From contig CAZYBT010000002.1 in the NCBI GenBank assembly GCA_964645755.1, forward strand, positions 17,081-81,080: DNA of 64,000 nucleotides, read 5' to 3'. Below are positions 42,690 to 52,700 of this stretch, piece by piece. Each line of letters opens with the position of its first letter. Positions within the stretch are counted from its first letter, which is position 1. The notes under the pieces are model-generated. The model was given only the letters and a program-made list of their open reading frames with translations. It did no database searches and was not told the DNA's origin. A program made the translations under genes and the position numbers. This DNA comes from VMCP01 sp964645755 (GTDB taxonomy: Bacteria > Bacteroidota > Bacteroidia > NS11-12g > UBA955).

Positions 42690-43952
42690 TTAGTCTAAAA
42701 AAAGACGATCAATTTCCGATTTATAACGATTGAATTGTTGCTCAAAAAATAGCTTGCAACACGCTGTCAAGTTTTCCACTTGATTCACATCACTCAACCC
42801 TATTCTAACCACACAACCTCTTTCTTTTTCAGTTATATCAGTGAGCAATTGACTTGAAAACAATTGAATCAATTCCTCTGACGCAGGAAATTTCAAATTC
42901 CCAAGTCCGTCAATTAAAATTATGTGCTCATGAGTTGATTGCGATAATTCAAATAATTGCAACATGTAACTCATTAGTTTATCGCATTTATCACGAACAG
43001 ACAATTCCTCATCCCTTTTCGTCCAAATGACACCAAATGCCTGTTGAAATTGACAACTTTCCAACTGTTGCTTGAGTGAAAATATTTGTCCCTCAAAAGA
43101 CACCCTCATTTTCATCATCTTCTTGACAAAATTGATAGATTCCTGATCAAAATCTCCAGCACGAAACATAAAATCTCCAACTGGATTTAATGGATTTAGT
43201 TCCTCATCAAAAAATAACAGAATAGTCAAATTTCCATTCAACTCAACCCATTCTGTAAAAATATCACCGTAAAAAAACCCAATTTTATTCAAATATTGAC
43301 TGAAATCAGGACTTAAGTAGTTGCTCGGAGAATACAAATCATGTATCGCTGCACAAGCATAGTTTTCCTTCGTAAATTGCTCATTTTCCCAAATATTTTT
43401 AGCTATTTTATTTCTGAGGGACGTTGACGTGTTTTCCGCATAATACATGTCTTGATACCTCAAAAAATCAATATCGATGGAATGATTCTCATATTTTTCT
43501 ACCATTTCCCAGATAAAATCAGCGGGAAAATGCATAGCATCTAATAAATCCAAAACCAAATTTTTGAGTGCCGAATTATCATTGGCTTGAATCATAACAT
43601 TTGAATAATCTTTATAAACAAAAACAGAACCCAAATCCTTTTCGACATTCAATTCAAACAACCAATTTTGTCCATCAGAATAACGACAATCTTGATAAAT
43701 ATGATTCCAAATATTGGGACAATTCGACACATCGATTTCAATATATTGGGTTCCCAAGAACAAAATGTCAAAATCATTTTCATCAAAGCAAAAAGGACTG
43801 TCTGTCTCTTTGTAGACGAAAGGTTGATAAATGGTAAGTCCTGATTGTATTTTTAAGAAGTTCAAAAAATCCGAAACCTGAATGTCTCCAATACGAAAAG
43901 TGTGTTGTTGAGGATTAAAAATCGCTTCTATATTTTGGGGAGAATGAGACAT
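42690..43952 (-). CDS. Unrecognised 420-residue soluble protein
   Basis: This is a clear long gene with no signal peptide and no membrane segment, so it is probably cytoplasmic. It is acidic and rich in Phe, Asn, Gln and Asp. I recognise no family. Segments that look structured include ILFLGTQYIEIDVSNC, NLTILLFFDEELNPLNP, and a C-terminal strand-loop IILIDGLGNLKFPASEELI that could be part of a Rossmann-like or P-loop-like fold but lacks a Walker motif. The downstream gene is a convergent lipoprotein. Upstream is tRNA-Phe with its own terminator, so it is monocistronic. Confidence 0.55.
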   Translation of the reverse strand: MSHSPQNIEAIFNPQQHTFRIGDIQVSDFLNFLKIQSGLTIYQPFVYKETDSPFCFDENDFDILFLGTQYIEIDVSNCPNIWNHIYQDCRYSDGQNWLFELNVEKDLGSVFVYKDYSNVMIQANDNSALKNLVLDLLDAMHFPADFIWEMVEKYENHSIDIDFLRYQDMYYAENTSTSLRNKIAKNIWENEQFTKENYACAAIHDLYSPSNYLSPDFSQYLNKIGFFYGDIFTEWVELNGNLTILLFFDEELNPLNPVGDFMFRAGDFDQESINFVKKMMKMRVSFEGQIFSLKQQLESCQFQQAFGVIWTKRDEELSVRDKCDKLMSYMLQLFELSQSTHEHIILIDGLGNLKFPASEELIQLFSSQLLTDITEKERGCVVRIGLSDVNQVENLTACCKLFFEQQFNRYKSEIDRLFLD

Positions 43953-44005
43953 CGAAGCAATTTACAGAAATCGGTTTGAAATAAAAATGAGAATGCATAA
44001 AAAAA

Positions 44006-44020
44006 GCCCCAAAATGGGGC
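44006..44020 (-). terminator. Intrinsic terminator after tRNA-Phe
   Basis: A 5-bp GC stem GCCCC / GGGGC, extended by A/T pairs to about 10 bp, with a T tract on the minus-strand 3' side. It lies 7 nt beyond the tRNA 3' end. Confidence 0.75.
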
Positions 44021-44026
44021 TTTTTG

Positions 44027-44099
44027 TGGTATCGGGCGGAATCGAACCGTCGACACAAGGATTTTCAGTCCTTTGCTCTACCAACTGAGCTACGATACC
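44027..44099 (-). tRNA. tRNA-Phe (GAA)
   Basis: A 73-nt cloverleaf. Acceptor arms are GGTATCG / CGATACC, and the D arm is AGCTCAGTTGGTAGAGC. The anticodon arm AAGGA-CTGAAAA-TCCTT gives anticodon GAA, and the T loop is TTCGATT. The discriminator base is A and CCA is not encoded. The T stem has one A-C mismatch: the arms GACGG and CCGCC pair at four of five positions (50-64 is A-C), where GTCC-type sequences normally give A-U. A TATTTTTG box lies about 58 nt upstream. Confidence 0.95.
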
Positions 44100-44157
44100 A
44101 TCTCCTTTAATTCTAAAAATCGCAAATTTCTGAGCTATTTCTTTCCTTAAGGGGCTG

Positions 44158-44165
44158 CAAAAATA
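44158..44165 (-). promoter_or_regulatory. -7 box TATTTTTG for tRNA-Phe
   Basis: An exact TAnnTTTG box on the minus strand, 58 nt before the tRNA 5' end. This leaves a leader to be removed by RNase P. Confidence 0.4.
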
Positions 44166-44202
44166 CAACTTTTCAGCTATCTTGCAAATAAATTTTTAAA
44201 AT

Positions 44203-44547
44203 ATGTCAAATTCCATAAAAGAATTCAATGAATATCGTTCCAAAATGAATGAAAAAATACTGGGTGCCGACAACCTCGTATTGAAAAGGTTATTCAACCT
44301 CGATACCCAAACTTATGCAGAAGGAGCGCTACCTACACAAACCAAAGAAATGCTCGGACTAGTTGCCTCTCTTGTACTTAGATGCGATGATTGTGTAAAA
44401 TACCACTTAGAAAAATGCCATGAACAAGGGGTTACAACACCACAAATGTTCGAAATTTTAGCTGTCGCGAACATCGTTGGAGGCACAATTGTTATCCCTC
44501 ATACCCGAAGAGCAGTTGAGTTTTGGGAAGAATTAAACCAACAATAA
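44203..44547 (+). CDS. Carboxymuconolactone decarboxylase/AhpD-like protein
   Basis: A 114-residue all-helical protein with the AhpD-type motif RCDDCVKYHLEK (Cys61, Cys64, His68). The CxxC-x3-His set supports thiol peroxidase-type chemistry as in AhpD, rather than lactone decarboxylation. GTIVIPHTRRA follows in the last helix region. It starts 35 nt after the beginning of the tRNA promoter region and is convergent with the YwaF-type gene, 5 nt between stops. The redox partner is unknown. Confidence 0.85.
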   Translation: MSNSIKEFNEYRSKMNEKILGADNLVLKRLFNLDTQTYAEGALPTQTKEMLGLVASLVLRCDDCVKYHLEKCHEQGVTTPQMFEILAVANIVGGTIVIPHTRRAVEFWEELNQQ

Positions 44548-44552
44548 TTTTT

Positions 44553-45248
44553 TTAGGAATTCCGGACCAGCGTTCTGTGGATCCAATAAAATGCATAAAA
44601 ATGGATTAACACAACAAATTCCAATCCAAAAATATACCAAGGCCAATCACCCATAATTAAAGGATTATTTGCATTCGGCTTTTGTGCAATAAACATATAG
44701 TTGGCATCTAATAGCCAATTGAACAATCCAATTACTGGTAATGTGAGTTGAGTATATCCAAAAACTTTCAACCAGCTGCCCTTATTGGGAACCATTTTCA
44801 ATCTAAAAGTTGCATAAAATCCAGCAATAATCACCATTCCATGTGCAATTCCATATTCCCAAAAGTTAAATAAATTCCCGCCCTCCGTAAGTTCAGGGGT
44901 TAAAAAAGAGTGAATGGCTCCAGCGCTCCAAAAAATGAGAAACTCATATGCCCATTGTTTTCTTGTGAGCAACATAATCATGGCTAAAATTTCAGAAAAT
45001 GAGCATAAATGCAAAGGTAAATGAACCGCTTTATCCCAGGTATTTGTGGCTATTGCAAACACTTGGTTCGCTATAAAATTCAAGCCCAATATAGCAACCA
45101 TCACATACCCAATTTGAATACGCTTTCTCTCATCCATTTTCCAACTCAAACCGAAGAATAATAAAAATCCAATCAATAATCCGGCGTTTAAATAAATCCA
45201 CTCCGTCGATCCAATATCGACCATATGATGCAATGCGTTTTTATCCAT
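44553..45248 (-). CDS. TIGR02206/YwaF-type membrane protein
   Basis: A 231-residue protein with six or seven predicted transmembrane helices. It matches the YwaF (TIGR02206) pattern: an N-terminal helix, VHLPLHLCSFSEILAM in the middle, FWEYGIAHGMVIIAG, and the C-terminal GDWPWYIFGLEFVVLIHFYAFYW. The function of the family is not known. The frame is open nine codons further upstream (to 45275). I prefer the ATG at 45248, but the longer form cannot be excluded. Confidence 0.75.
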   Translation of the reverse strand: MDKNALHHMVDIGSTEWIYLNAGLLIGFLLFFGLSWKMDERKRIQIGYVMVAILGLNFIANQVFAIATNTWDKAVHLPLHLCSFSEILAMIMLLTRKQWAYEFLIFWSAGAIHSFLTPELTEGGNLFNFWEYGIAHGMVIIAGFYATFRLKMVPNKGSWLKVFGYTQLTLPVIGLFNWLLDANYMFIAQKPNANNPLIMGDWPWYIFGLEFVVLIHFYAFYWIHRTLVRNS

Positions 45249-45349
45249 ATTTGTAAGTTTTTGTTTTTGTATCAATTAGATGACCAAAGTTTTGCAATAT
45301 ATGCAAAAAATAAAGTTTAAAAAAAATGCAGATATTGCAACTTTATTTT

Positions 45350-46909
45350 ATGCTAAAAGTAAAACAACTTTTGATTCTGGTTTCAGTTTTGTTTTTGAGA
45401 GGACTTAACGCTCAAATTATTCCGACTCCAACGTCCCTCATAAAAAAAGACGGCGTCTTTAAACTACCTAAAAAAATCACTGTAAGCGCTCATTCAGATT
45501 TACAAAAAAATTCAGGTTTTATTGAGATTTTGGGGAATATTTTCTCGGGAAAAATTAATAAATTCAAAGCTAGGAATGCGAACATTGAACTCATTCTAAA
45601 ACCTTTAAAAGCGGAGGCTTACACCATTGATATTCAACCAACTAAAATCACCATTGAATATGCAGATTATCCGGGATTGATTCATGCTTGCGTGACATTC
45701 AGGCAACTTCCAATGAATGAAAATCGCGAAATCGAATGCACCCGAATTGAAGATTCACCTAAGTACAGTTACCGTGGCATGCACCTCGATGTGAGTCGTC
45801 ATTTTTTTGGCACGGCCTTCATCAAGAAGTACATCAAAATGCTCGCTTTTTACAAATACAATACGTTTCATTGGCATTTAACCGACGATCAAGGCTGGAG
45901 AATTGAAATTAAAAAATACCCCAAACTGACTTCAGTAGGTGGATACCGAAAAGGATCACAAGTTGGCAAATACGCGGATCAAAAATTCGATGGAAAACCT
46001 TGCGGAGGATTTTATACCCAAGATGAAATCAAAGATGTGGTACAATACGCTAAAAATCTTGGCGTTACAGTAGTTCCTGAAATTGAAATGCCCGGACATG
46101 CCCTAGCGGCACTGTCGGCATACCCTGAATTCAGCTGCAATCAAAAACCATTGGAAGTGGCTCAAGGTTGGGGTGTTTTTGATGATGTTTTTTGTGCTGG
46201 CAACGACCAAACCTTCGAATTTCTTCAAAACATTCTTGACGAAGTTGTTGCGCTATTTCCAGAATCTCCCTACATCCACATTGGTGGTGATGAATGTCCT
46301 AAAACACGTTGGAAAACATGTGAAAAATGTCAAAATCGCATGAAAACACAAGGATTAAAAGACGAACATGAATTGCAAAGTTATTTCATCCAAAGAATTG
46401 AAAAACACCTGAATTCGAAGGGTAAAAACATCATTGGTTGGGATGAAATTCTAGAGGGCGGATTGGCACCAAACGCTACGGTCATGAGTTGGAGAGGAAT
46501 TTCTGGAGGCATTGAAGCAGCGAATCAAAATCACAATGTGATTATGACGCCAGGAAAACCTTGTTATTTTGACCATTATCAAAGTAAAAACACTCAGGAT
46601 GAACCAATTGCCATTGGAGGTTTTAACCCTTTAGATTCGGTTTTCTACTTCAACCCGATGCCAAAATCTCTCGGTCCCGACAAACAAAAGTACATTTTAG
46701 GCGCCCAAGCAAACGTTTGGACGGAATATATGACAAACGAAGGAGACGTTGAATACATGACTTTGCCCCGGGCTACTGCCTTGGCTGAGGTGCTTTGGAG
46801 CAACAGAAATGAAGATCCAATTGCCCTCGACATGGCCTTCAAAAGCTATTTAAAGAAATTAGAAACTCATAAAAAGATGTGGGTATGGTGGTGGAATTAT
46901 CGAAAGTGA
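45350..46909 (+). CDS. Beta-N-acetylhexosaminidase, GH20
   Basis: A 519-residue secreted glycosidase with signal peptide MLKVKQLLILVSVLFLRGLNAQ. An N-terminal Glyco_hydro_20b domain (about 23-130) is followed by the catalytic barrel, which begins YRGMHLDVSRHFF. The catalytic Asp-Glu pair lies in HIGGDECPK (Asp314/Glu315), and WHLTDDQGWRIE and PEIEMPGHALAAL are the other family motifs. It removes terminal GlcNAc or GalNAc by substrate-assisted catalysis. An earlier in-frame ATG at 45326 would bury the signal peptide. It is convergent with the GH2 gene, 13 nt between stops. Confidence 0.93.
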   Translation: MLKVKQLLILVSVLFLRGLNAQIIPTPTSLIKKDGVFKLPKKITVSAHSDLQKNSGFIEILGNIFSGKINKFKARNANIELILKPLKAEAYTIDIQPTKITIEYADYPGLIHACVTFRQLPMNENREIECTRIEDSPKYSYRGMHLDVSRHFFGTAFIKKYIKMLAFYKYNTFHWHLTDDQGWRIEIKKYPKLTSVGGYRKGSQVGKYADQKFDGKPCGGFYTQDEIKDVVQYAKNLGVTVVPEIEMPGHALAALSAYPEFSCNQKPLEVAQGWGVFDDVFCAGNDQTFEFLQNILDEVVALFPESPYIHIGGDECPKTRWKTCEKCQNRMKTQGLKDEHELQSYFIQRIEKHLNSKGKNIIGWDEILEGGLAPNATVMSWRGISGGIEAANQNHNVIMTPGKPCYFDHYQSKNTQDEPIAIGGFNPLDSVFYFNPMPKSLGPDKQKYILGAQANVWTEYMTNEGDVEYMTLPRATALAEVLWSNRNEDPIALDMAFKSYLKKLETHKKMWVWWWNYRK

Positions 46910-46922
46910 GTCAAAAAACGAC

Positions 46923-49694
46923 TTACAACTCATCAATGATTTTGCCCTGAGTATCCAGAACTTTCAGCTTTACTCGATTTCCACTTTTTAAGGCTGTAGA
47001 ATCAACTTTAAACGTGATTTCTGCATAATTCTGAACTGATATTGATTTTATCGCTTTAAAAACGGCTATTTTGTTTTTGTCTTCAATTGAAACTTGAACT
47101 GTTAACTTTTGTTGGTTCCAGAATATCGAGTTTATTGAAACCTTTAATGTTGAGTCACTTGGTACCCTCACAAAAGAAATAATGGGTTTAAAATCTTGTT
47201 TCAATTGCAAAAATGCTGGTTTAGCCTGATAATCAAAATCAACCACACTCCATGATACCACACGGTCTATGTCGTTCCATTGCCAAAACAAACAACCTCC
47301 AAAATTAGGTGAGGAAGTTCTATATGCCCGAATTGCCCTATCTAAAAAAAGCGCCTGAGCACGTCCTGATGGAGATTTTCCCGTTGCAGACAATACACTT
47401 TGATTTAAAGAAGGATACACCAAATAGTTTTGTGCATTTTTTGTTTCATTCTTCGCATAACGATTGAGCAAGCCAAGCCCTTTGTAACTTCTAAATTTTA
47501 AAAGCTGATAGGAAATAGAATCTGTAGATTCTTTGTATCCATTGGGCAAAGAAGGGAAACCAAATTCACTCACAAAGGGGGCTATCACTGAATCGACATG
47601 GTTAAAATTTCGCTCACCGTGCCAAACACCCCAATCGTGGTTATCACCGAATTTCATTTGATTGAGATTTCCCCAATTTCCGATTGGCGAAGAAGGAAGG
47701 TAGAAAATAGTAGGTGCAATGTTTTGCAATTTCCGCGGAATAAAAGTGTCGAATAGCTGCCTATAACCATACCAAGTGCGCACAGAATCTTGTCCATGAA
47801 TGTTGTATTTTTGGAACCAGCCCCAATTTTTTAGTGCCACTTCAATTTCGTTGTTGCCACAAATTAACGCCAAACTCGGATGGGTTTTCATCCAAGAAAT
47901 ATTGGCATCAACCTCATTTCCCACTTCCAAATTCCAATCCTCACGCGCTGGGTATGTAGTACCTGAGAACATCAAATCTTGCCATACCAACAATCCTAAT
48001 TTATCGCATTCTGCAAAAACTTCTTCCGGTGGATAATTGCCACCACCCCAAAATCGAACCATATTCAACCCAATTTTGAACATCGATTGAAATTGCTTAT
48101 CTTTTGGTTTAGGTTTGTGTTCAGGAATAACAAAATAATATGGTGAACCCAATGACAATTTCATTTCAAAAGGCTTATCATCACTCAGAGCATAAGGAGT
48201 TGAACCGTGATAATTCCACTTGTAATATGGGTATTGTCCAACTACCCACTCGTTCAACGCGTTTCGATTCCACACCACGTTTGTGCCAAGTGCCATAATC
48301 TTTTTGTTGTTTACGATGAATTGAAACTTGCCGTTTGTAGTATCAACCAATAAAGTCCGAAAACCAGTGTATGTATAAAATGGAGCCTCCACAAATAAAT
48401 TTGCACTTGGATAATAACCATGTGGATAAGCTATATTTCGCTTGAAAACCATTCCAAATCGATACCTTGTTGGAAATTCATCTTTAGGGTAAACTTGCTG
48501 AAAGTAGCCATTTGGATACCACAACTTTGGATGGTAAATCACATATTTCGAGACAATCTTCAACTTACTGACTGAATCAAAATTCATTCCTGTTACAGCA
48601 TCTTCCATGAGTTCATAAGTTGAATCTTCCACTCTTACCCAATCTTCAGGAAGTTGCATCACTTGAAACCTTTTTGTTTTCTTTTGATTCCCTGATTGCT
48701 TTTGACTCACCAATTTTTCTGAATAATTTCTTTCAATTACCACATCGAATGATGGGCTCCAATGAAATTGATTCTCGGACTTACAACCCCTAAAATCAGC
48801 ATCAAATTCAGAAATATATGTCACATAAACCGCTTTGGGTTTGCCTTTGTTATCATAAACAATAGAATCTGTTTTTACCTCAGAAGACAATGGAAACAAG
48901 TTACTCCAACCTATCAATTCAATTCCATTTCCCAGTCCAAATTGCACATCGGGTTTGGCAAAATCCCATCCAAAATCCATGATAGGTCTTCTGAAGTACG
49001 GAGATATCTTCACCTTTCCATCATAATCTGATTTGCCACCAATTCCACCATAAAACAACTTTTGAATGGAATCTTCCGGCTCTTCATTATCGGCGGTAAA
49101 TTGAGCATTATCCAATCGTTGATAGGACAACCCTTGAGGCATTTGTCCCACAAAACCCACAAATATCGTATCGGTTCCATCTTTCTTAAGAAACTTTGTG
49201 ACATCGATTAACTGGTCAATAAAGGTTTGACCGTAAGTTGGATTCTTTAAATCCAATTTTTGATCGTTGATATAGACTTCCAATTCGGCGCATTCCAAAC
49301 GATTCAATCGCAATTTATAGTTTGCATAAAAACCATTGGCAAGGGTAATTGAATCAAAAAGCGGGGCTTTCAAAAACCATGTACTCCATGGAATAGACCA
49401 AGATTGATAATAAGGATCTTCACCAGGTTTTTTGTATTCCAACTGAATCCAATCTGCAAAATTGGATAATAAATTTTCATTGATTACAGGTGTCCACCGG
49501 CCATCTAATTGCTTGGGTAAAGATTTCCGAATAAAAGGCTGATTGCTTAATTTATCGGTTGATCGCATGATTTGCCAATTGCTCACTTGTCTGGAAGCAA
49601 ATTGGGCAGTCAATGTCCCCCCAAATAAAAAAACTCCCAGGAAAGCAAGAGATAGTTTTCTCAATTTGATATTTTTATAATCAATCCGTTTCAC
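46923..49694 (-). CDS. Beta-mannosidase-type GH2 glycosidase
   Basis: A 923-residue secreted enzyme. The signal peptide is at about 12-31 (LRKLSLAFLGVFLFGGTLTAQ). An N-terminal jelly-roll domain (about 55-200) precedes immunoglobulin-like domains and the catalytic barrel. FWGGGNYPPEEVFAECDKLG and LICGNNEIEV (acid/base Glu616) are followed by FVSEFGFPS (nucleophile Glu710), the pattern of GH2 beta-mannosidases rather than beta-galactosidases. No ATG is available near the signal peptide. The frame begins at a GTG at 49694, which lies 5 nt after an AATCTTTG promoter-like box, supporting that start. Confidence 0.85.
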   Translation of the reverse strand: MKRIDYKNIKLRKLSLAFLGVFLFGGTLTAQFASRQVSNWQIMRSTDKLSNQPFIRKSLPKQLDGRWTPVINENLLSNFADWIQLEYKKPGEDPYYQSWSIPWSTWFLKAPLFDSITLANGFYANYKLRLNRLECAELEVYINDQKLDLKNPTYGQTFIDQLIDVTKFLKKDGTDTIFVGFVGQMPQGLSYQRLDNAQFTADNEEPEDSIQKLFYGGIGGKSDYDGKVKISPYFRRPIMDFGWDFAKPDVQFGLGNGIELIGWSNLFPLSSEVKTDSIVYDNKGKPKAVYVTYISEFDADFRGCKSENQFHWSPSFDVVIERNYSEKLVSQKQSGNQKKTKRFQVMQLPEDWVRVEDSTYELMEDAVTGMNFDSVSKLKIVSKYVIYHPKLWYPNGYFQQVYPKDEFPTRYRFGMVFKRNIAYPHGYYPSANLFVEAPFYTYTGFRTLLVDTTNGKFQFIVNNKKIMALGTNVVWNRNALNEWVVGQYPYYKWNYHGSTPYALSDDKPFEMKLSLGSPYYFVIPEHKPKPKDKQFQSMFKIGLNMVRFWGGGNYPPEEVFAECDKLGLLVWQDLMFSGTTYPAREDWNLEVGNEVDANISWMKTHPSLALICGNNEIEVALKNWGWFQKYNIHGQDSVRTWYGYRQLFDTFIPRKLQNIAPTIFYLPSSPIGNWGNLNQMKFGDNHDWGVWHGERNFNHVDSVIAPFVSEFGFPSLPNGYKESTDSISYQLLKFRSYKGLGLLNRYAKNETKNAQNYLVYPSLNQSVLSATGKSPSGRAQALFLDRAIRAYRTSSPNFGGCLFWQWNDIDRVVSWSVVDFDYQAKPAFLQLKQDFKPIISFVRVPSDSTLKVSINSIFWNQQKLTVQVSIEDKNKIAVFKAIKSISVQNYAEITFKVDSTALKSGNRVKLKVLDTQGKIIDEL

Positions 49695-49699
49695 CCAAT

Positions 49700-49707
49700 C
49701 AAAGATT
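49700..49707 (-). promoter_or_regulatory. -7-like box AATCTTTG for the GH2 gene
   Basis: One mismatch from TAnnTTTG, 5 nt from the GTG start at 49694. The spacing supports the non-ATG start. Confidence 0.3.
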
Positions 49708-49723
49708 TACTACACAATACCTA

Positions 49724-52700
49724 TCAATGTTTTAACTCAGAAATAAATGGTGGATTGATCAAAATTTCATCAATAAAAATAAAGGCAGTACCACCAAACG
49801 GATAACCCTGATGCCAAGGTGGCAGTGCGCCATAATTCTTGGCTTTCACCTTCACATAGCGAGCTTCTTGTTTTTGAATTTCAAGATTCAAAGGCACAAC
49901 CGTTGTGGTAAGAATGGTATCGGCAAAAAAAGAACCCAATTTAGCAACGGAAACAAAATCATTTCCATTTTTCGACACCAAATATTCCACATCTTTGGGC
50001 ATTAAAATCCAAGCCCGAGTATCTTGTAAAAAACGTGCTCCAATTGAATTCAACGTGGTTAATTTCCCCAAATCGATCACTGCTTCAAAATCCTGATTTT
50101 GATAACCTTGCCAGTCGCCGGACCTCCATTCTTCAGACCCCAAAATTCCATTAACTAAGGCATCATCACCACCTCCTGAATATTGTTTGTTGTAAGCCCC
50201 TTGAATGGAAATCACTTTGAATGTATTTTCTTTTTTGGTAAAAATAGCAACCGTTGAAGACGGAACATGGCCAATAGCGCTGGCACTTACCTCACAATTC
50301 CCATTTATTTCGAGGGTCCAACTCTCACCTTTTTTGAGCATTCTTTCAAATTTCTCCGTTTTGCCTGAAGCCGTGTATAGAATTTCAACCTGAAATTTCA
50401 TTTCTGGTTTACTGCTGTTGATGAATGAAAAATCGCTAGGAACTACCTGAATTTGATGCTTTGCAGACGTAAAAATTCGATCTCCTTTGATTATAGGAAC
50501 GGGAATTGAATAATACACAGCATCAGATTTAAAGGCGGGAGCTTCATACTTCGGATTTTTCAATTGATTGATAATTGAAAAACTCACATCACTCTGATAC
50601 AGATCATTGTGGCTGATGAACATAGAATATATATTTTTGGTTGTATCATATTGATTCACAACACCAAACACATTATTCATAAACAACCGAGGATATACCT
50701 TCACCTTGAATGTATTCCTTTGAGATTCCTTTGTTGGATCCAACTTAACTGTAATTTGATCGAAAAATGGCACCCCAACAGCATAATAGTTGTTACCAGG
50801 TGTTACAGGATAAATTCCCAACGCGGACATCACTGCCCAAGCACTCATTTGCCCACAATCTTCGTTTCCAATCAAACCGTCTGGCGAATTTTGATAAAAA
50901 TTATTCCAAATTCTGCGCACCAATTTTTGCGTTTTATCGGGCCTGTTGCAATAATTGTAAAGGTAAACCATGTGGTGGCTTGGCTCGTTTCCGTGTGCAT
51001 ATTGACCAATTAAACCTGAAATATCAGACTGCTCCCTTCCTGTGGTTTTTGAGGTAGTTGAAAACAAGGTATCCAATTGTCTTTCAAGCACTTGATCTCC
51101 GCCAAGGTAAGTTTTCCAAAGTTCAATTTGATGAGGGACATAAAAGCTGTATTGAAATGAATTTGCCTCAGTAAAGTGATTATTTACCTCACGTGGTTCG
51201 AATGGAGAGATCCATTCACCATTTACTTTTGGTCTCATGTATTTCGTTTCTGGATCCAAATAATGCTGCCAACGGTTGCTCCTTCTCAACATTTCAGTAT
51301 TGAGATCAGCCCATTTTTGATCACTGTTTTTAGTCCCTAATTGATACTTTTGAATCACTTGAGCAATGCACCAATCGTTGTATGCATATTCCAAACTTTT
51401 TGAAACAGATTCAGATTCAGATTTCACATCGATATAATCATTTTTGAATGCCGATTTTTGCAAACGCCCTTGATGATTCACCTTCATAAAATAGCTTTCT
51501 TCTTTTCTATTTGAGCTATGAATCATGGCTTCTAAGGCCAAATCAACATCAATATTTTCGATGCCTTTCATCAGTGCATCAGCAATTACAGAAACACTGT
51601 GATAACCAATCATACAATCTGTTTCACATGAACCCAATTCCCAAACAGGTAAACGTCCCCCCTGAACATATTGCAATAAAAAGGTATTGATAAAATCAGA
51701 TGTTCGCTTGCGGTCAATGATGGTTAGAAGCGGATGTAATGCACGGTAGGTGTCCCACAGAGAAAAAACCGAATAATATGGTCTTGTTCCTTGATGAATT
51801 TGTTGATCTCTACCTCTGTATTTCAAATCTTCATCTGAAGCCAAGCTTGGATGAATCATACAATGGTACAGGGCCGTGTAGAATTTGATAAAATCAGTGC
51901 TTTTTGTGCCAATAGAACTGTTTGAATTCAGCACATTGATTTTGCTAAGTTCTGAATTCCAAGCATTTTTTGATAGGATGCGGATATCTGAAAAACTTTG
52001 AGCCACCCAATATTGTCCAGTAGAGGCTTTTTTGATAATCGGGGAAATATTCTTCTCAGCACCATTTAGAGAGGTAAACGAAATTCCAACATAGGCTTCT
52101 AGCACAAATTTCTGTTGGTTTGAGTCGTTCAATTGCCCGAAATAAAGGATGGCAACTGACTTATTTTCATTGTATTGAACAGATAAAATTTTCTTAGAAA
52201 AATAACTAAAAAAGAAAACAGATTGGTCGTTTGCCCAAGCTTTGCTTCGTCTGTAACCCTTAACAATTTGTCCGCCTGTTTCCACATCCAATTGATGACC
52301 AAGTAAATAATCTCTGTGTTTTAAATCAACGACCACAAAAATGCTGTCGTTGAAATGAGATTTAGATTTTCTGAAGGTATAACGGTGAGCACCAACTCGT
52401 TGATGGGCTGTCAGTTCTACCCGAACATCATTATCTAACAAAGTATTCGAATAATAACCAGGTTTTGCGTCTTCGTTGTCATGATTAAATTTTGATCGGT
52501 ACTTGAGTGGATTGAAGGAAGAATTCCCAACTTTTGGCTGAAAAAGGACATCTCCATAATCTGAAACACCTGTTCCACTTAAGTGTGTATGCGAAAATCC
52601 GTAAATAAAAGTATCATCGTAATAGTACCCGCCACAGCCATCCCATGATGCATCGGTGCGTGTATCTGGACTCAATTGTACCATTCCAAACGGCCAAACA

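Noticed and set aside
43962..44168. Minus-strand open frame over the tRNA-Phe gene (peptide containing VAQLVEQRTENPC)
   Set aside because: This is the well-known false ORF produced by translating through a tRNA gene and its terminator. The peptide recurs in many genomes for this reason.
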